Positions 12,411 through 25,250 are shown, counted from the stretch's first letter. The stretch is DNA of 64,000 bases from Rotaria sp. Silwood1 (GCA_905250075.1 CAJNOP010000540.1:75647-139646), one strand, 5' to 3'. Notes: a model not told the origin generated them from the sequence alone. Made by a program: numbers and translations.

Positions 12411-13205
12411 TTAGCGAGATTTGAAGCAAAGGTATAATTGTTTTCCTGGATTTTCAGTCCAGTTTTTGATATTCGCTGAAAAGTCTTTTGAGATATTGAA
12501 TCTTCCAAAAAAAATAACGATATTTTATACATTAGTAGATCTATCTATGAGTAAAATATTACAGCGAACACTCTACTTTTTGACTGTTCAGCGTACAAAT
12601 AAAGATATATGCAAAATTCTTTTAGATTTTTGCTAGTCTAATCAAGTTGTCCTTCTATTTTACTACTAGTTATATCCAGTTAATGTATCAAATATTCAAA
12701 TAATCATAAAACAATTCTAAAATGATTTCTTAATACGAAAATTTATAGTCATTTTGATGAAAATATTCTTTATATTTTTGTAGTAAAATTTCTACATTTA
12801 CTTTATAGCACATTGAAGAAAAACATTATTTATATCTGTATATTTTAAAAGAAGTTAGCAAATCTCCAGTGTTTATTTATTTTCCAGTCTTTTGACTAAT
12901 AACAATAATAAAAATTTCCAATTATAGAGAAGTGTCACACTCTCCGGGTCAGATCATCGTTAAAAAATCATTATTGGATTGTAGTATCAAATACATCAAA
13001 TAATATCGTGTAAAGATGACAATGAACTTTTATTACTAACTTAATTCTTCTTTGACAAAAGAAAAAGAACCTGACTGAAATTCAAATAAATCAATCAAAT
13101 ATCATTGATCTGTTCAAGAAAATAAAACATTCAACATTGACATTTTATTAAACAAAATAAATTAACAAATAATTGATATACAAAAAAAAAATATATATAT
13201 ATATA

Positions 13206-16200
13206 TCATTCTAATGATGACTGAAATGATTCATCTTTAATACTATTTTTTGATGGAAGCCATGGCCGATGAATTTCATCCCATAATGTTGAATCTTCAT
13301 TTGCTTCATTCAATTCATCATAATTAAATATCTGTCTCCAATTAAATGTTGTTGTTTGTGTTGTATCCTTTTAATGATATAATTAGAAAAAAAAAAACAA
13401 ACAAAATATTTAATTTAACATACAGGTAATTCTTGTTGTACATCATCTAATTGTGATTTCATATCTATGAAAGAATTAAATTCGAATAAAAAAATTCATT
13501 GTTTTTTTTTTGTTGTTTTCTATATGATTAATACCTTGAATCCAATTTTTTGCACGAGATAATTGTCCTTTTGTTTTAAGATTTGGCATACATCTACATG
13601 TTGGACATTCAAAAAGTTCAGCTTAAAAATAATATATACATATATTATTATTTTTTTTGTTTTTTTTTATTTTTAAATTTACGTGATATTATTTTTTCTG
13701 CAGATTTATGTTCATTTTTAAATGTTGGAAAATCACGTAATGATGTTTGTGTTATTGCACGTAATGGTGTTAAAATAGTAAAATTTGTTGGTTCAACATT
13801 ATATGTTAAACAATCATGACATTGAAATAATGATAAAAATCTAATTAAATCATAACTATTTTAATAAAAATTCAAACAAAAATAAACGAACTTTGTTGAC
13901 CAATAATTATTTGCTTGTTGAAAACAATCAGGTGGTTGTTTTAATAAATTATCTGGATCAGGATTCCATGTTTTTTCTTCATTTTTATCATTACATTCAT
14001 CAAAAAGTTGTACATGTATATTACCAGCACTGTTTAACTATAAAATATAAAAGATTATTTTAATTATATAGAAAAAAAACAAAAATTTTTTTTTACTTGA
14101 AAAAGAAGAAAAGATTTTGAATTTATTGAATTAGATACAGCAACCATATCTCGTATAGGAATATCAAAATACATTGATTTAGCAAATAATAATTCTTTAT
14201 TCTTATATTTATTATTATTTATTAAATACATTCGACTATTTGATATAGGACAAAGTTCCCAACAAGGATTTATTTGTATTAAACGACGATGTATATCAGT
14301 ATTATATTCAAGTACATTTGTATTATATTCATCATTAATAAAAATAATATGTTGATTATTTGATTTAATTTGTGTAAATGATGTTGGTGGTCGTAATAAT
14401 TCATGATATGAATGTATAGCCTTTGAGAAAAAAAAACAATAAATACCGGATGTCTCAAGAGTTTTGTGACATTTTTTTCTTTCACATTTATCTCGACTTG
14501 AAATGATAAAATCTTGATGTTTTTTGTTGCACCATGAAAAGCCTTACAAAATTCGTGTAAACAAATTCCTATTGACTTGCTACGTTGGCTTTTCCACAAT
14601 CTATATGAACAAATCCCTATTGCAAAACGAAAAGGTCGTTCAAACATTTTTACAATGCTCAATACGGTGGGACATAACGCCACTATGTAGGTTGTTTGCA
14701 TTAAGGGTACCCCCTCCCTCTTTTTTGACACTTTCTGGTTCTCGAAGATGGTACAACCAATCAAGCTCAAATTTTTGAGTACAGATAGAGCATCAAAAAT
14801 AACGAGATATGTGTTCGAGGAAAAAAAAATTGGATTAAGTTTATATGGGGTTTTCTCGGAAACTCCAGTCTTTCAAAGGTCTACATTCTGGTACATTACG
14901 ACCCCTCTCAAAATTTGTTCGATTGAGCTGAAATTTTTTTTATAGATACTCAAGACTATTCCCCAGAGGTAAATTCGAGCTATTTCAAAAATCTCACTTT
15001 TTTTTTTATAAGAAAAATACGTCAAGATCTCGAAATGACACTTAGGTCTTGCCTTTCAGACCCCTGTAACTTCGGATAGGAATGTCAAAAATGAAAACAC
15101 TCGATTCCATCTCTGGAGAATACTCTCAAATATTAGTGGTAAAAATTTCAGTCCGATCGGACAAAGTTAGAGTGGGATCGTAAGCAACCAAGTTCGAGAA
15201 AATCATGGTTTTGCGATACGCTAAGAAAAAGAAAAGAATTTGTTTAATTCAGTAACCCTGTAATAGTAAAGTATTTAGAGCCGCTTAATGTGTTTAATTG
15301 TACACAACACTTGAGGCTATGGTACCTTATGCTCAACTCAAAATCGAGTTTTTGATTGAAAAAGAGGGGGGGGGTACCCTTAAGCATCGGAAAACTATCA
15401 GAACCAGTTAATAGAGATTTCTTTATACAGAACTTTTCATGGCGCATCTTTTAAGAAAAAACAAATCAAAATTTTATCATTTTTTCAAGTCGAGATAAAT
15501 GTCGCAAAACTCTTGGGACATTCGATATAATATTTTAATTAATTTTTTTTTTTTTTGTGTATCGATTATTTACTGATCTATTTGGCATTCGTGAATCGAT
15601 TATAATTAATGAATAATCTGTAATAAATATATGTTGATAAGAATTTATTACACTTGTTTCATAACCACGAATAATTTCTGTTTTATTTAAATATGAATGA
15701 TTATTACTAATAGTAAAAAGTTCTTTAAATGATTCATTATGTAAACGTATATCAAATAAATGACAAGAACCATTATGACTATCAGCTATTGTATATAAAA
15801 ATGGTGAAGCATCCCAATCAAGGTATATTTCTCGAGAAATATCTAATGAATGAATTTTTTCATCAATTTGTTGATGAAGATAAGTAAATATACCATCATC
15901 AAGTAAATATATTCGATAATTTTTATCAATTATTATAGCATTTGATGTTATATATGGATTAAAAGATAAAGATAATATTGATGTATGTTCAGGTGTTTTA
16001 ATATGTGAAGTTAATGTTGATGTTATTGTTGTTGGATTATATGAATAAAATGATAAACCTTTCTATGAATAATAAACAAAAAAAAAAGATTGAATTTTTT
16101 TTTTTGTATTTTTCGAAATACTTGATCAGCAAGAGCAATATTTAATATTTGTTCATTTTCTTCGGTACAATCTAATAATTTAATAGAAGTTAATGATTGT

Positions 16201-16857
16201 ATAATATATTTTCGTTGTTCTAATGTAGATAAATGTTCAATTGTATTTGACCAAATATCATCATAGATATTATTTGATAATGATTGTATATCTCAAAATA
16301 AACATAGAAAAATAAAATCATGAAAATAATTAATTGTATGTTTTTGTTTTTTTTTTACTCAATTGATTTTTTTTTGTAACATATATAAGATGATTTTGTT
16401 TAGTAATAAGATGAGTTGAATTATTTTTATATTTCTATAAATGAAAATTAATTAAATATTTATGAATAAGATAATTATACTCGTTAACATTTACTGTCGA
16501 CAATGTATATTTATTCATATGAGTTAAATCATCTGATGCAACTAAATTTTTATAAATATAGTTTTAATATATATAAGACATCAAAAAAATTATTACTTGA
16601 ATAAGTAAATGGTGGTGTAGTTGCTCGAATAGTAGATGTATGTTGTGATGAAGCTATTTTTTGCATAACAAAATTTTTATCTAATGTTAAATCCTAAAAT
16701 GTCAAAAGGAAAAAAAAAATCTTTTATAAAAAAATTTTATTTTAAATTAATTAACCATAGTTGTTAAAGGCCATTGATCAAGTAAGATTTCATGTGGTTG
16801 ATCACTACAAGTTAAATATTCTGGATAAAGTACATCGGGAAATTCTAAAGACGACAT
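13206..16857 (-). CDS. Beta-propeller-like protein, possibly TAF1C-like (RNA Pol I TBP-associated factor)
   Basis: Exons on the minus strand: 16857-16756, 16693-16597, 16541-16495, 16434-16359, 16291-16122, 16062-15574, 14420 to about 14098, 14037-13892, 13855-13683, 13621-13535, 13464-13424, 13367-13206. Phases agree throughout and give about 637 residues. The middle has several strand-rich blocks ending in WD-like turns (SLSFNPY..., LLDDGIF, IIIDSRMPNRS), which suggests a diverged propeller. The C-terminal part has paired cysteines (CHDC, CPTCRC). The YSLIIIDSRMP block recalls TAF1C, which helps recruit RNA polymerase I to rDNA, but I hold that name only weakly; an unrelated WD-type protein is possible. 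The ATG follows a TTATTTCAG acceptor-like site by three bases. One intron carries a 1-kb element. Confidence 0.65.
14447..15524. mobile_element. 1-kb TIR element in the propeller-gene intron
   Basis: The left end CGGATGTCTCAAGAGTTTTG and the right end (inverted) CGAATGTCCCAAGAGTTTTG match, and both continue into ATTTATCTCGACTTGAAA. Inside, a GGTACCCCC stretch near 14707 is mirrored near 15370. The rest (Leu/Phe-rich short frames) has no transposase I recognise. The TGTCCCAA style of end resembles mariner-type MITEs, but the target duplication is unclear. Confidence 0.7.
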
Positions 16858-17358
16858 TTTCTGAAATAATGAATATCATACAATTTAAAATATAATATAG
16901 ATATACTCAAAGTTTTATTGGAAAGAATTGATCCAATGAGAAAAGGATAGATATGCTAGAATGAATGTTGGTTGGAGAGATTGATTTATCCAATCGTTCA
17001 TGTGAGAAAACCAGCTCAATCATGCTGTGGTCAGATCAATAGAGTATAGGCGGTTTTTGATGCAAAGTTTTTATTGGTTCAAAATAGACATCATTACGAT
17101 CTTGTCGCCAGTTATCAATGATGATCTCGGAAATATAATTAAAGCCCTTGAAAGAAAAATTCTAATCCTTTTTTTAATGACTTAGAATGTCAATATTAAA
17201 AAAAATATATATTCTTATGTGTAGCTTCTTTCCAAATCGATGAATCATTAGGATCTTGACTGTATTTTCTCTGCTAGGAACTAAAAGTTTTTTAGTTCGA
17301 ACTTAGGAGTAGATTCTATTTTCTGTTTATTTTGTTTTTGCTTTTTTTCTAGTAACAT
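16858..17358. promoter_or_regulatory. Divergent 0.5-kb intergenic region
   Basis: This spacer separates the minus-strand propeller gene from the plus-strand phytochelatin synthase, so it must hold both promoters. Just before each ATG is a pyrimidine-rich AG: TTATTTCAG-AAA-ATG on the minus strand, and CTTTTTTTCTAG-TAACAT-ATG on the plus strand (AG at 17351-17352). These could be 5'-UTR intron or spliced-leader acceptors. No TATA box or operator can be assigned with confidence. Confidence 0.4.
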
Positions 17359-18902
17359 ATGGCAACATCACAAAGTTGTAGTTCTATTACAACTATCGAA
17401 CAACCGTATGGTAATGTAACAACACGATGTATACCTGGTTGGCATCGTCGTCCATTACCTGATATTGCTATACCTTTCAATTCGGATAAAGGAAAACGTT
17501 TATTTCGTGAAGCACTTCTTACTGATGGTTTACATGGATATTTTAGTTTAGCAGAAACATTTCATACACAAGCTGAACCTTCATATTGTGGTCCTGGAAC
17601 ACTTTCAATGGGTTAGTATATACATATAAAAAAAATAAATTTCATATGTTTTTTTTTAAAGTATTAAATAGTTTAAATATTGATCCTGGTCATATATGGA
17701 AAGGTAATTGGCGTTTTTTTGATGAAAATACATTACGTACATGTGATAAACGTAAATCAAAAGATAATCCATTAGAAAATATTTTAGAACAAGGTATTAC
17801 ATTTGAAGAATTTCTTTATCTAACTGAATGTAATGGTGCTTCAATAATTCCATATCTTGCTTCAAATACAACACTTGAACAATTTCGTTCAGCTATACTT
17901 GTTGCTTGTACCCGTCGTTTAGATGATATTCGTCTTGTATGTTGTTATAATCGTAGTACACTTCAACAAACAGGTACAGGACATTTTTCACCAATAGCTG
18001 GATATCATTTACAAGAAGATCTTGTACTTATACTTGATGTTGCAAGATTTAAATATCCATCACATTGGATATCTATTGAATTACTTTGGCAATCAATGTG
18101 TACAATTGATTCAACAACAGGAAAATCTCGTGGTTTTTATTTAATATCGAAATGGTCAAATGATTTTTCTATACAATGTAATATGAATAATTGTAATGAA
18201 ACTGATGAACAAAATTTATCAATTAATAAATTATTTTGTTCACCAGAAGAAAGTCTTTCATTATTTATTAATAATAAACTTCTTTCAATTATTGATTTAA
18301 ATTCATCAATTGAAACAATAATTATAACTATTTTACAATCAATAACATTTAATGTTGTACAATTAATAACAAAATGGACATTTGATATAATGCAAAAATA
18401 TCGTTTAAATGCTGTAATGAATTCTAAATGTATACAAGAATGTAATTGTAGAAATTTTTTTGAATTATATCCATTATTGATACCAGAAAATATTCATAAT
18501 TCTATTAAAATTGATGATATAGAATGTCAAAAACCTTGTGCTCGTGTTACACGATCACATGTTCATGTATATGCAATACCAACTAAATGTGCTTTAGGAT
18601 CTTTTATTGAATTATTTGAAAAAGATATTAATCGAAAACTTTATCAAATACTTGAACAAATGAATATTGAAAATTATTTAATGATAAAACAAGATAAATC
18701 AATATATTTATTTGGTGGTTTTTCAACAATAATTGATGATAATGATATAAAAAGTCAAATTGAACGAGGTTTAACAACAATATTTCTTTATGCAATTCGA
18801 ACAGAAAATTTTCTTTCAACTATTGATCTATTTAATTCAAATGATGTTTCATCTGAATTAAAAAATGAAATTAATTATGCTAGAACTTGTTTTGGACTTT
18901 AA
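17359..18902 (+). CDS. Phytochelatin synthase (glutathione gamma-glutamylcysteinyltransferase)
   Basis: Exons 17359-17611 and 17662-18902, with a 50-bp intron; 497 residues, the usual length for the family. The enzyme makes phytochelatins, (gamma-Glu-Cys)n-Gly, from glutathione when metals such as cadmium bind, and acts in the cytosol. The N-terminal catalytic domain is clear: EPSYCGPG holds the nucleophile Cys77, GTGHFSP holds His192 and LILDVARF holds Asp210. The His-Asp spacing of 18 equals that I recall for the Arabidopsis enzyme (162/180). IDPGHIWKGNWRFFDE is also typical. The C-terminal half carries scattered Cys and CxxxCxC-type groups, as in the metal-sensing tail. AATAAA lies at 18960. 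Base use matches neighbouring genes, so no recent transfer is visible. Confidence 0.95.
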
Positions 18903-19266
18903 ACATTTGACTTTTGTTTATACTTAAATAAGTTTTTCTTTTTTAAAATACATTCTAAAAATAAATAATCATGTGTGTTGCAATAAATTTCTTCTCTTAC
19001 GATTTTCAAGATAATGTTTGAAGAAGACAAACGAATTTATTTTCACTTTTCTTATGTTAATTTTAATTCAGATATTGATCTAAACTTTATACGCCATCTA
19101 TGTTTGAAAAGAATTTTTATACAGTGAACAATAAAAGAGGTATTTCTATGCTTACAACATATATGATGTCGTTGAGTTTTTTCTGTTTATAAATTGTTTT
19201 TAATATAATTGATCTCGAATAGAATTTCTCTCTCTGATCTAATAAACAATTATATATTTTATTAAA

Positions 19267-19605
19267 ATGGCAGCATCAGCTTTGGTAGTACTCGAACCTA
19301 AATCATTAATTCGTCCAACACATTGGTCAAAAGAAGTTGAAAATGCATATCGTTTTCAATTAGCTGGTTATAGAGATGAACTGGAATATAAACGTATTCG
19401 TCAAGTAGCAGAAGTATGTGTTAGTTTTTTTTTTGAAAAGTCTATTATTCATTATGAAATAATATATCTATAGATTGATATATGGCCTGATAGTGGTTTT
19501 GTTAAAAAATTACAACGTCGAAAAGATGGATTTTTTTATTATTTTGATAAACTTCGTGAATGTCCAGATAAAGAAATAAACAAATGTAAAATATATTCAT
19601 ATTAA
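19267..19605 (+). CDS. MEIG1: MEIG1 homologue (meiosis/spermiogenesis-expressed protein 1)
   Basis: Exons 19267-19413 and 19474-19605 give 92 residues, close to the 88 of the mammalian protein. Recognisable blocks are [19 protein letters not shown] and [15 protein letters not shown], ending in a [21 protein letters not shown] tail. In mammals MEIG1 binds PACRG and is needed to build the sperm flagellum; it is also expressed in tissues with motile cilia. The spacer 18903-19266 upstream shows no other gene. EFCAB10, another cilium-associated gene, follows on the same strand 1.4 kb downstream. An AATAAA occurs at about 19621. Confidence 0.93.
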
Positions 19606-19919
19606 AAACAAAAAAAACAAAATAAATTATTATGAATAAATGTCATATTTATAATGTTCTGTACTTTTTCTTCAATTTACTTATTGTATTCTATTTTAGA
19701 TATTATATGAGTATATAAAAGAATTTCTTTAAACAATTTATATCAAGGTAGATTATTTATTTTCTTTTTTATTGTAATTGAAACGCAAATAACTCATTAT
19801 TGAACATAACAATTAACTAATAAATGAATATGTTTCCAAATATGCTATAGTCTTACGAAGAAACGTATCCATTTGTAAATCATCGATCGAAGTGACATTT
19901 TGCTCATAATCAGGTTCAG

Positions 19920-20170
19920 TCTTATGACAAGGTACTCAAAGAGAAGGAATTTTCATCTGAAATTTTACTCATGAATAGGTTATATGATCTTTAGAACATT
20001 CTCGAAGTTTTAGCCAAAACGAATGATGTCTTTTTGAGATATTGAATATTCATCATCCATTTTAGCTAAACCTTCCAAAATATTCTAAAGATCATATAAC
20101 CTATTCATAAACAAAATTTCAGATGAAAATTTCTTCTCTTTGATTTTTCTGTGAATACCTTATCATAAGC
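19920..20170. repeat. Small foldback repeat
   Basis: The left arm words TTATGACAAGGTA, TTTCATCTGAAATTTT and GGTTATATGATCTTTAGAA recur inverted on the right as TTCTAAAGATCATATAACC, AAAATTTCAGATGAAAAT and TACCTTATCATAA. The centre is near 20040. No coding content and no clear target duplication. Confidence 0.7.
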
Positions 20171-20253
20171 CACAACCTGGTAAATCAGTCATCATTTCAG
20201 AAGGAAGGGGATGTATGGGGATGGATATTTTAGGATTTTCCTGGTTCCAGTGA

Positions 20254-20875
20254 CGAGGGAACATTCCCAACTATCACATTGCCTTTGAGTCGAGCGTATG
20301 CGCCTCATGTAGGCTCTAATGATCTATGAATACTCTGAAAAAAGTTCGTGCTGCTAGCTTATGACTAGCGAGATGTTGCATTTTTACTGCATGTTTAAGA
20401 AAAAAAGCCGTGGTCCCCCTCAGAAACACTAGGAAAACTGAGTTTCGAACTTTGACTTGAAACTTTGCATAGAGATAGGCCTCAATAAAAATAGTTTATT
20501 GTGAAAATTTCAGATCTTTTCATTGTTCCTATCCTAAGATACAGCTATGGTAAAAATGCTGATATACACCAACAGATTTCGATATTCTTATTTCAGACTA
20601 GGAACAAAGAAAAGATCTGAAACTTTCACAATAAACTATTTTCATTGAGGCCTATCTCTATGCAAAGTTTCAAGTTAAAATTCGAAACTCGGTTTTTCTA
20701 GTGTTCCTGAGGGGACCAACGGCTTTCTGTTTAAACATACAGTAACAATGCAGTATCTTGATAGTAATAAGCTAGCAGCACGAGCTTTTTTCAGAGTATT
20801 CATAGATGATTAGAGCCTACATGATGTGCATACGCTCGACTCAAAAGCGATGTGACAGTTGGGAATGTTCCCTCG
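20254..20875. mobile_element. Foldback family A, copy 2 (best preserved)
   Basis: This is a 622-bp near-perfect palindrome of about 300-bp arms. The ends are CGAGGGAACATTCCCAACT and its inverse ending GGGAATGTTCCCTCG. The flanks are TGA (20251-20253, 20876-20878), a 3-bp duplication. The interior shares most words with 11802-12410, including GTGGTCCCCCTCAG and GATAGGCCTCAAT. Three-base TNA duplications recall PIF/Harbinger-type insertion, but there is no transposase, so this is inference. Confidence 0.85.
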
Positions 20876-21030
20876 TGAGTCCTACTTATGGGTACAATGA
20901 TACTTGGATCGGTAATTAAGAATTGAGTATGCTCCCTTTTAAGAGTAGAAAGAATTAGTGAACTAAGCTTATCATAATCAAAAAAAAAGTCAAGTTGTAA
21001 TCAATTTTGATCTTTTACTTTTCTTTTCAG

Positions 21031-21644
21031 ATGGATAATCATGTAAGTGCACCGCTTGCTAATCCAATAGAAGAAACAGCAACTGATTATCTTCAAATAC
21101 ATCGTATTCCCGAACTTTTTCATAATCTTTCAGCATCTTTAGTTTATAATAAACCCGGTGAATAAGTTTTTTTTTTTTAAAACAACAAAACATGTCATTA
21201 TTATATTTGCAAATGTCTAGATGATCCAAAAGCATTCATGATTGATTATCTTGAACAATTAAAAAAAGCTCGAGCAACTGGTCTTGCATTTTCAGCACTT
21301 GTTCAAGATACAGATTTAACATCTGCTTTTCGTATGCTTGATCCTGTTGGACTTGGTTATATTACATATTCACAATATGCATCTAGTAATATTAATTGTC
21401 TTTCAAATATATTCATTTTATTTATTTATATTTTTTTATAGCGATGGAAGCTCTTGGTATTACAAAATACAATACATCACCAACTGGCAAAGATAAAGAT
21501 CGTATTTCATCTGAAACATTTTGTCAAGAAGCGTATGAATATTTTATTATTATATTTTTTTTTGTATATTAAAATAATTTTATTTTCTATTTTTACAGGA
21601 AGAAACGACTGAATGAATTAAATTCTACTTATCTTGTTCAATAA
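21031..21644 (+). CDS. EFCAB10: EFCAB10 homologue (EF-hand domain protein 10)
   Basis: Exons 21031-21157, 21221-21385, 21442-21532 and 21599-21644 give 142 residues. An N-terminal RIIa-like dimerisation helix region (DYLQIHRIPELFHNL) is followed by a segment with KARATGLAF and a single degenerate EF-hand (AFRMLDPVGLGYITYSQY). This is the layout of vertebrate EFCAB10, thought to be an axoneme or ciliary protein. The EF-hand loop is poor in acidic residues, so calcium binding is doubtful. The ATG directly follows TTCTTTTCAG (AG at 21029-21030), an ideal acceptor, which suggests a spliced leader or a 5'-UTR intron. AATAAA at 21702. Confidence 0.88.
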
Positions 21645-22978
21645 TTCATTGCACCTATCATATAGTTTTATGTTTTCTTAACTGAATTTTTTTTTTCTTT
21701 CAATAAATTTTGTTGAAATAGATATGAATTAAATTTCTAGATAGTCAGCAAAGTCTTTTTACAACTATGATTATTGATAGATTAATAGAAAAAGTATAAA
21801 TGACAAATATATGTATATATATATCATCCTATCAATAATTTGAATATGAATTTATTATTTAAAATTTTTCTACAGAGTTTATTTTTTTTTTTTAAATACA
21901 TGATTCAAAATGCAATCTAAAAGTGTTAAATCATAGAAATAAAAATTAGGATCTATTTCTTTACTCTTTATGCTATAAATAATGTCAGACGTTGTTGACA
22001 TTCGATCATCGACTCAAAAGAAATGTGACTCAAAATAAATAGAATAAAACAAACTTCCTATGATTATTAATATTATATTTTTCATTTTAATTTCATAAAT
22101 ATTATGATAGCAAATTTATCTTTTTAAGAAGTTGTTCTTGATTCAATCTTTAATTTAATTATTGTATACAATTGAAATTTTAGTTAACTGAAAAATTTGA
22201 TTAATTGAATAGATGAGTTTTCTTTTTTTGTGATATTTTTATCTTTGACATAAAACTGAGAGTAGGGCACCCATACCGATTGAATAATTGATTTTTCTTT
22301 TTTTTTACGTCTTACTTTTTTTGCTTTATTCTACTTGATGTTAAACATAATAATATTTGATGAAAAGAAATATAATGATTGCCACTGTAAGATGAAGGTT
22401 TTCTTTTAAGGTGGATAAAAACAAACATCAACAAATAATTAATTTTTATTATGTTTAGAAAAAAATCTTGCTTATTCAAGTTATTTTAATAACAACTATC
22501 TATAAAATTTTGTTTTTCCTATATATCTCTAATATATAGATATATATGAAAGTAGAAAAAAAATAAATAAATACTATTGTTAATTATATACGACAAATAG
22601 CAAATAAAATTTGTTATATTTTCTTTATGTAAACGATTCTTATAAGTAAATAGATGATAGTTCAAACAAATTAAAATACATCAAGTAGACTACTCTCATT
22701 TATTTTCTATTTTAGTTCAAAGTTGATTGAAGAAAGACAGAGAGAGAGAGAGAGAAGAAAAAAAAAAGAAGAAAAATGAAATCTAAATTCCATTTTACTT
22801 TCATTATTCTCTCTGTTCGTTCGTTTCCATTGCTCGTTACTATAACTTTTTATTTTATTTTATTTTTCTTTTGCATCCATGCTTATAACATATAAATTTT
22901 GATTGTCAACAATTATAGACATCAATCAGCTGTGTGTGTATGTAATTTGAAAGTTAAGTTACTAGATAAAAAAAAAAA
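21645..22978. other. AT-rich intergenic spacer
   Basis: It contains the EFCAB10 3' end (AATAAA 21702), a GA microsatellite at about 22737-22754 and AT-rich runs. There is no ORF with splice support. The GA tract and CTCTCTGTTCG stretch (22807-22820) are close enough to the next start (22979) to be promoter-proximal. Confidence 0.5.
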
Positions 22979-23745
22979 ATGACTGAATATGAATTTTATT
23001 ATGATCAATATCGACGTATGCAAAGAAATCCATCAGTTATTCAAAGAGATTTAATTGATTATCATTCGACAGTATCGGCATCAACATATAATGCTTGGTC
23101 TATAGCTGAAAAACAACGACCTGTTACAACAACTTATATTGATGGAAGCACATTATTAGGTCTTCATGAACGTCCATATAATATGAACGGTTTATTTCCA
23201 AAAGGAAAAAGTCGACGAAAACCATCTGTTACATATGAAAAAAAAATAGTAAGTAATTATATTAAAAAAACTTATATATATATATTATAACAAAAATTCA
23301 TTATTTTTTTAAGAATACAGGTGATATTTATATGTCATTAGTACCAGCTGAAAAATCAATTCTTGATACATCAACAATTCGATCAGAAAAACTTCGATCA
23401 CCATTATCAATGGCTACAGCAACACAATCATCAATTTTACCTGATGTAAGACGAAAAAGTAGTGGTATACAAAGTACACGAATATATAGTGCAACAATAT
23501 TTGATGATGATAATAGTGAAGCAAAATTTTATGGACGTTGTGCAACAACAAATGCTAATGGTGCTTGGGTACGACGATATAAATCTATAAATGAATCACA
23601 AATATTAACTAATTTATTACGTGATCAAACAAATAGAGATAAAACTTTACTTAAAAAACGATCATGTCATCAATTATTTCATTCATCATCTATAACATCA
23701 CCATTTACTTCTTCATTAAATAGACGTAGACGAACAAAATATTGA
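22979..23745 (+). CDS. Uncharacterised basic, Ser/Thr-rich protein
   Basis: Exons 22979-23248 and 23314-23745 join in phase 0 (GTAAGT donor, TTTTTTTAAG acceptor), giving 233 residues. I do not recognise the family. The N-terminus is Tyr-rich (MTEYEFYYDQYRRMQ). The middle has basic patches (KGKSRRK, RRKSSG) and the C-terminus is Ser/Arg-rich (SLNRRRRTKY). No signal peptide, membrane segment or known domain is visible. Disorder, short motifs and location beside two ciliary genes would fit a microtubule-associated protein, but this is a guess. The clean intron and long intact frame support a real gene. Confidence 0.7.
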
Positions 23746-25250
23746 AAATACTACATAATTCGAATTGCTTGTATGAATATAAAACGTTGAATTTTGAAAA
23801 GTCCGTTCCCTTCCCCCCCCCTCTATTAAGTAGAACATTCATAAACAAATATCTAATTTTGTGAAGATTATTCTTCTCAATGTGTATAGATTATTATTGA
23901 TAATTTGTTAAGTGAATGGAACAGTTATTTATATAAGTATTATATAAAGTTCTATATTTTACCAATTCAAATATATAACAAGATTAATCTAATTCAGATT
24001 GATAAAAAAAAAACAAAACTCTTTAATGTTTGAATAAATTATACGATATATTCCACGGAATGGTATAAAATATATTAACATCATTAATTTTTGAGATAAA
24101 ATTAAAAATTTATTATGATGATTAAAAATATTAATATTAGCGAAACAGAAGTCGAAATTTGAATCAAGTTTTATTCATTTAAGTATTCTAATTGAATATA
24201 TTTATTCGGATATTTTATTTGAATAAACTATTGACTTAAATTCTGATGATATTTAATACTATGTAATAATACGTGCTATTTATTGATTGAAAATCAATAG
24301 AAATTAAGGAAAACTTCAAGAAATTCAAGATTAATTACTAAGAATATTTGAAATCAAGAGTTCTATTTTTAACTTTATCATTAATGATTTTTCAATAGTT
24401 TCCTGTTATTTTTAACCACTCGAAATCAATATTTCTTTTTCCTATAATAACATGAAATTATTGATTATTTTGATACAGAAAAAAAAAAAAACGTTTCATA
24501 ATATTTCGTTGAATATAAAGAGAGGATACATTGAATATCTTCTATGAATAGTATCTTATATTATTTTAAATTTAAGAAATTAGAAGAAAAGCAAAAAAAC
24601 AAATATTTGAATGATTATATTGCATTTAACATCTAAACATCATTCAAGTTATTATTGATCATCTGAATTTAATAGATATATGATTTTTATTGATAAATTC
24701 TATGATGTCTTTTCCTAATATTCATCTTAATTCAATCATAGTTTATCTTGTTGAATATAATCTTATATATTTTATCATTTAATATATAGAGTATACACGA
24801 ATTATATAAATAGATCAAGTAGACAAATTAACTTTTGTTGAGTACTAGTTTTATAGAACTTTTCTGATTAAATATGTCATTAAATATAAATATTTCTTTG
24901 AAATAAACAGATGTATGATATTAAACAGAATTTTTGTCAAATACTAAAAACAAAAAGCTAAAAACATCTTGACATGTGTGTTATTTTATTTCTCGGAAGA
25001 AAATTTATTTTAATGTTAAACGTAGGAGTTGAATTAATTATCTCTATAATAGAAATACATAATATTTCATGACTTTCAAAAAAAAAAGAAATTGTTTCTT
25101 TTTCAACTATTTATATTAAATTATTAATCAATTAGTTAGACAAAAGAGTTCTATTGAATTCGATTATAATTAAATACTATTAAAAAAATCATTCAAAATT
25201 GATACATAAATTATATCAAATAATTAATTATGTTTCTGTTGTTCTTCTAA
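23746..25250. other. AT-rich intergenic spacer
   Basis: Very AT-rich sequence with a C run at about 23812-23822 and no supported gene. It ends at the TAA duplication that flanks the next foldback element. Confidence 0.5.

Noticed and set aside
14279..14770. 163-codon minus-strand frame spanning element and exon 7 of the propeller gene
   Set aside because: It runs across the element boundary in a frame different from the coding frame of the exon.
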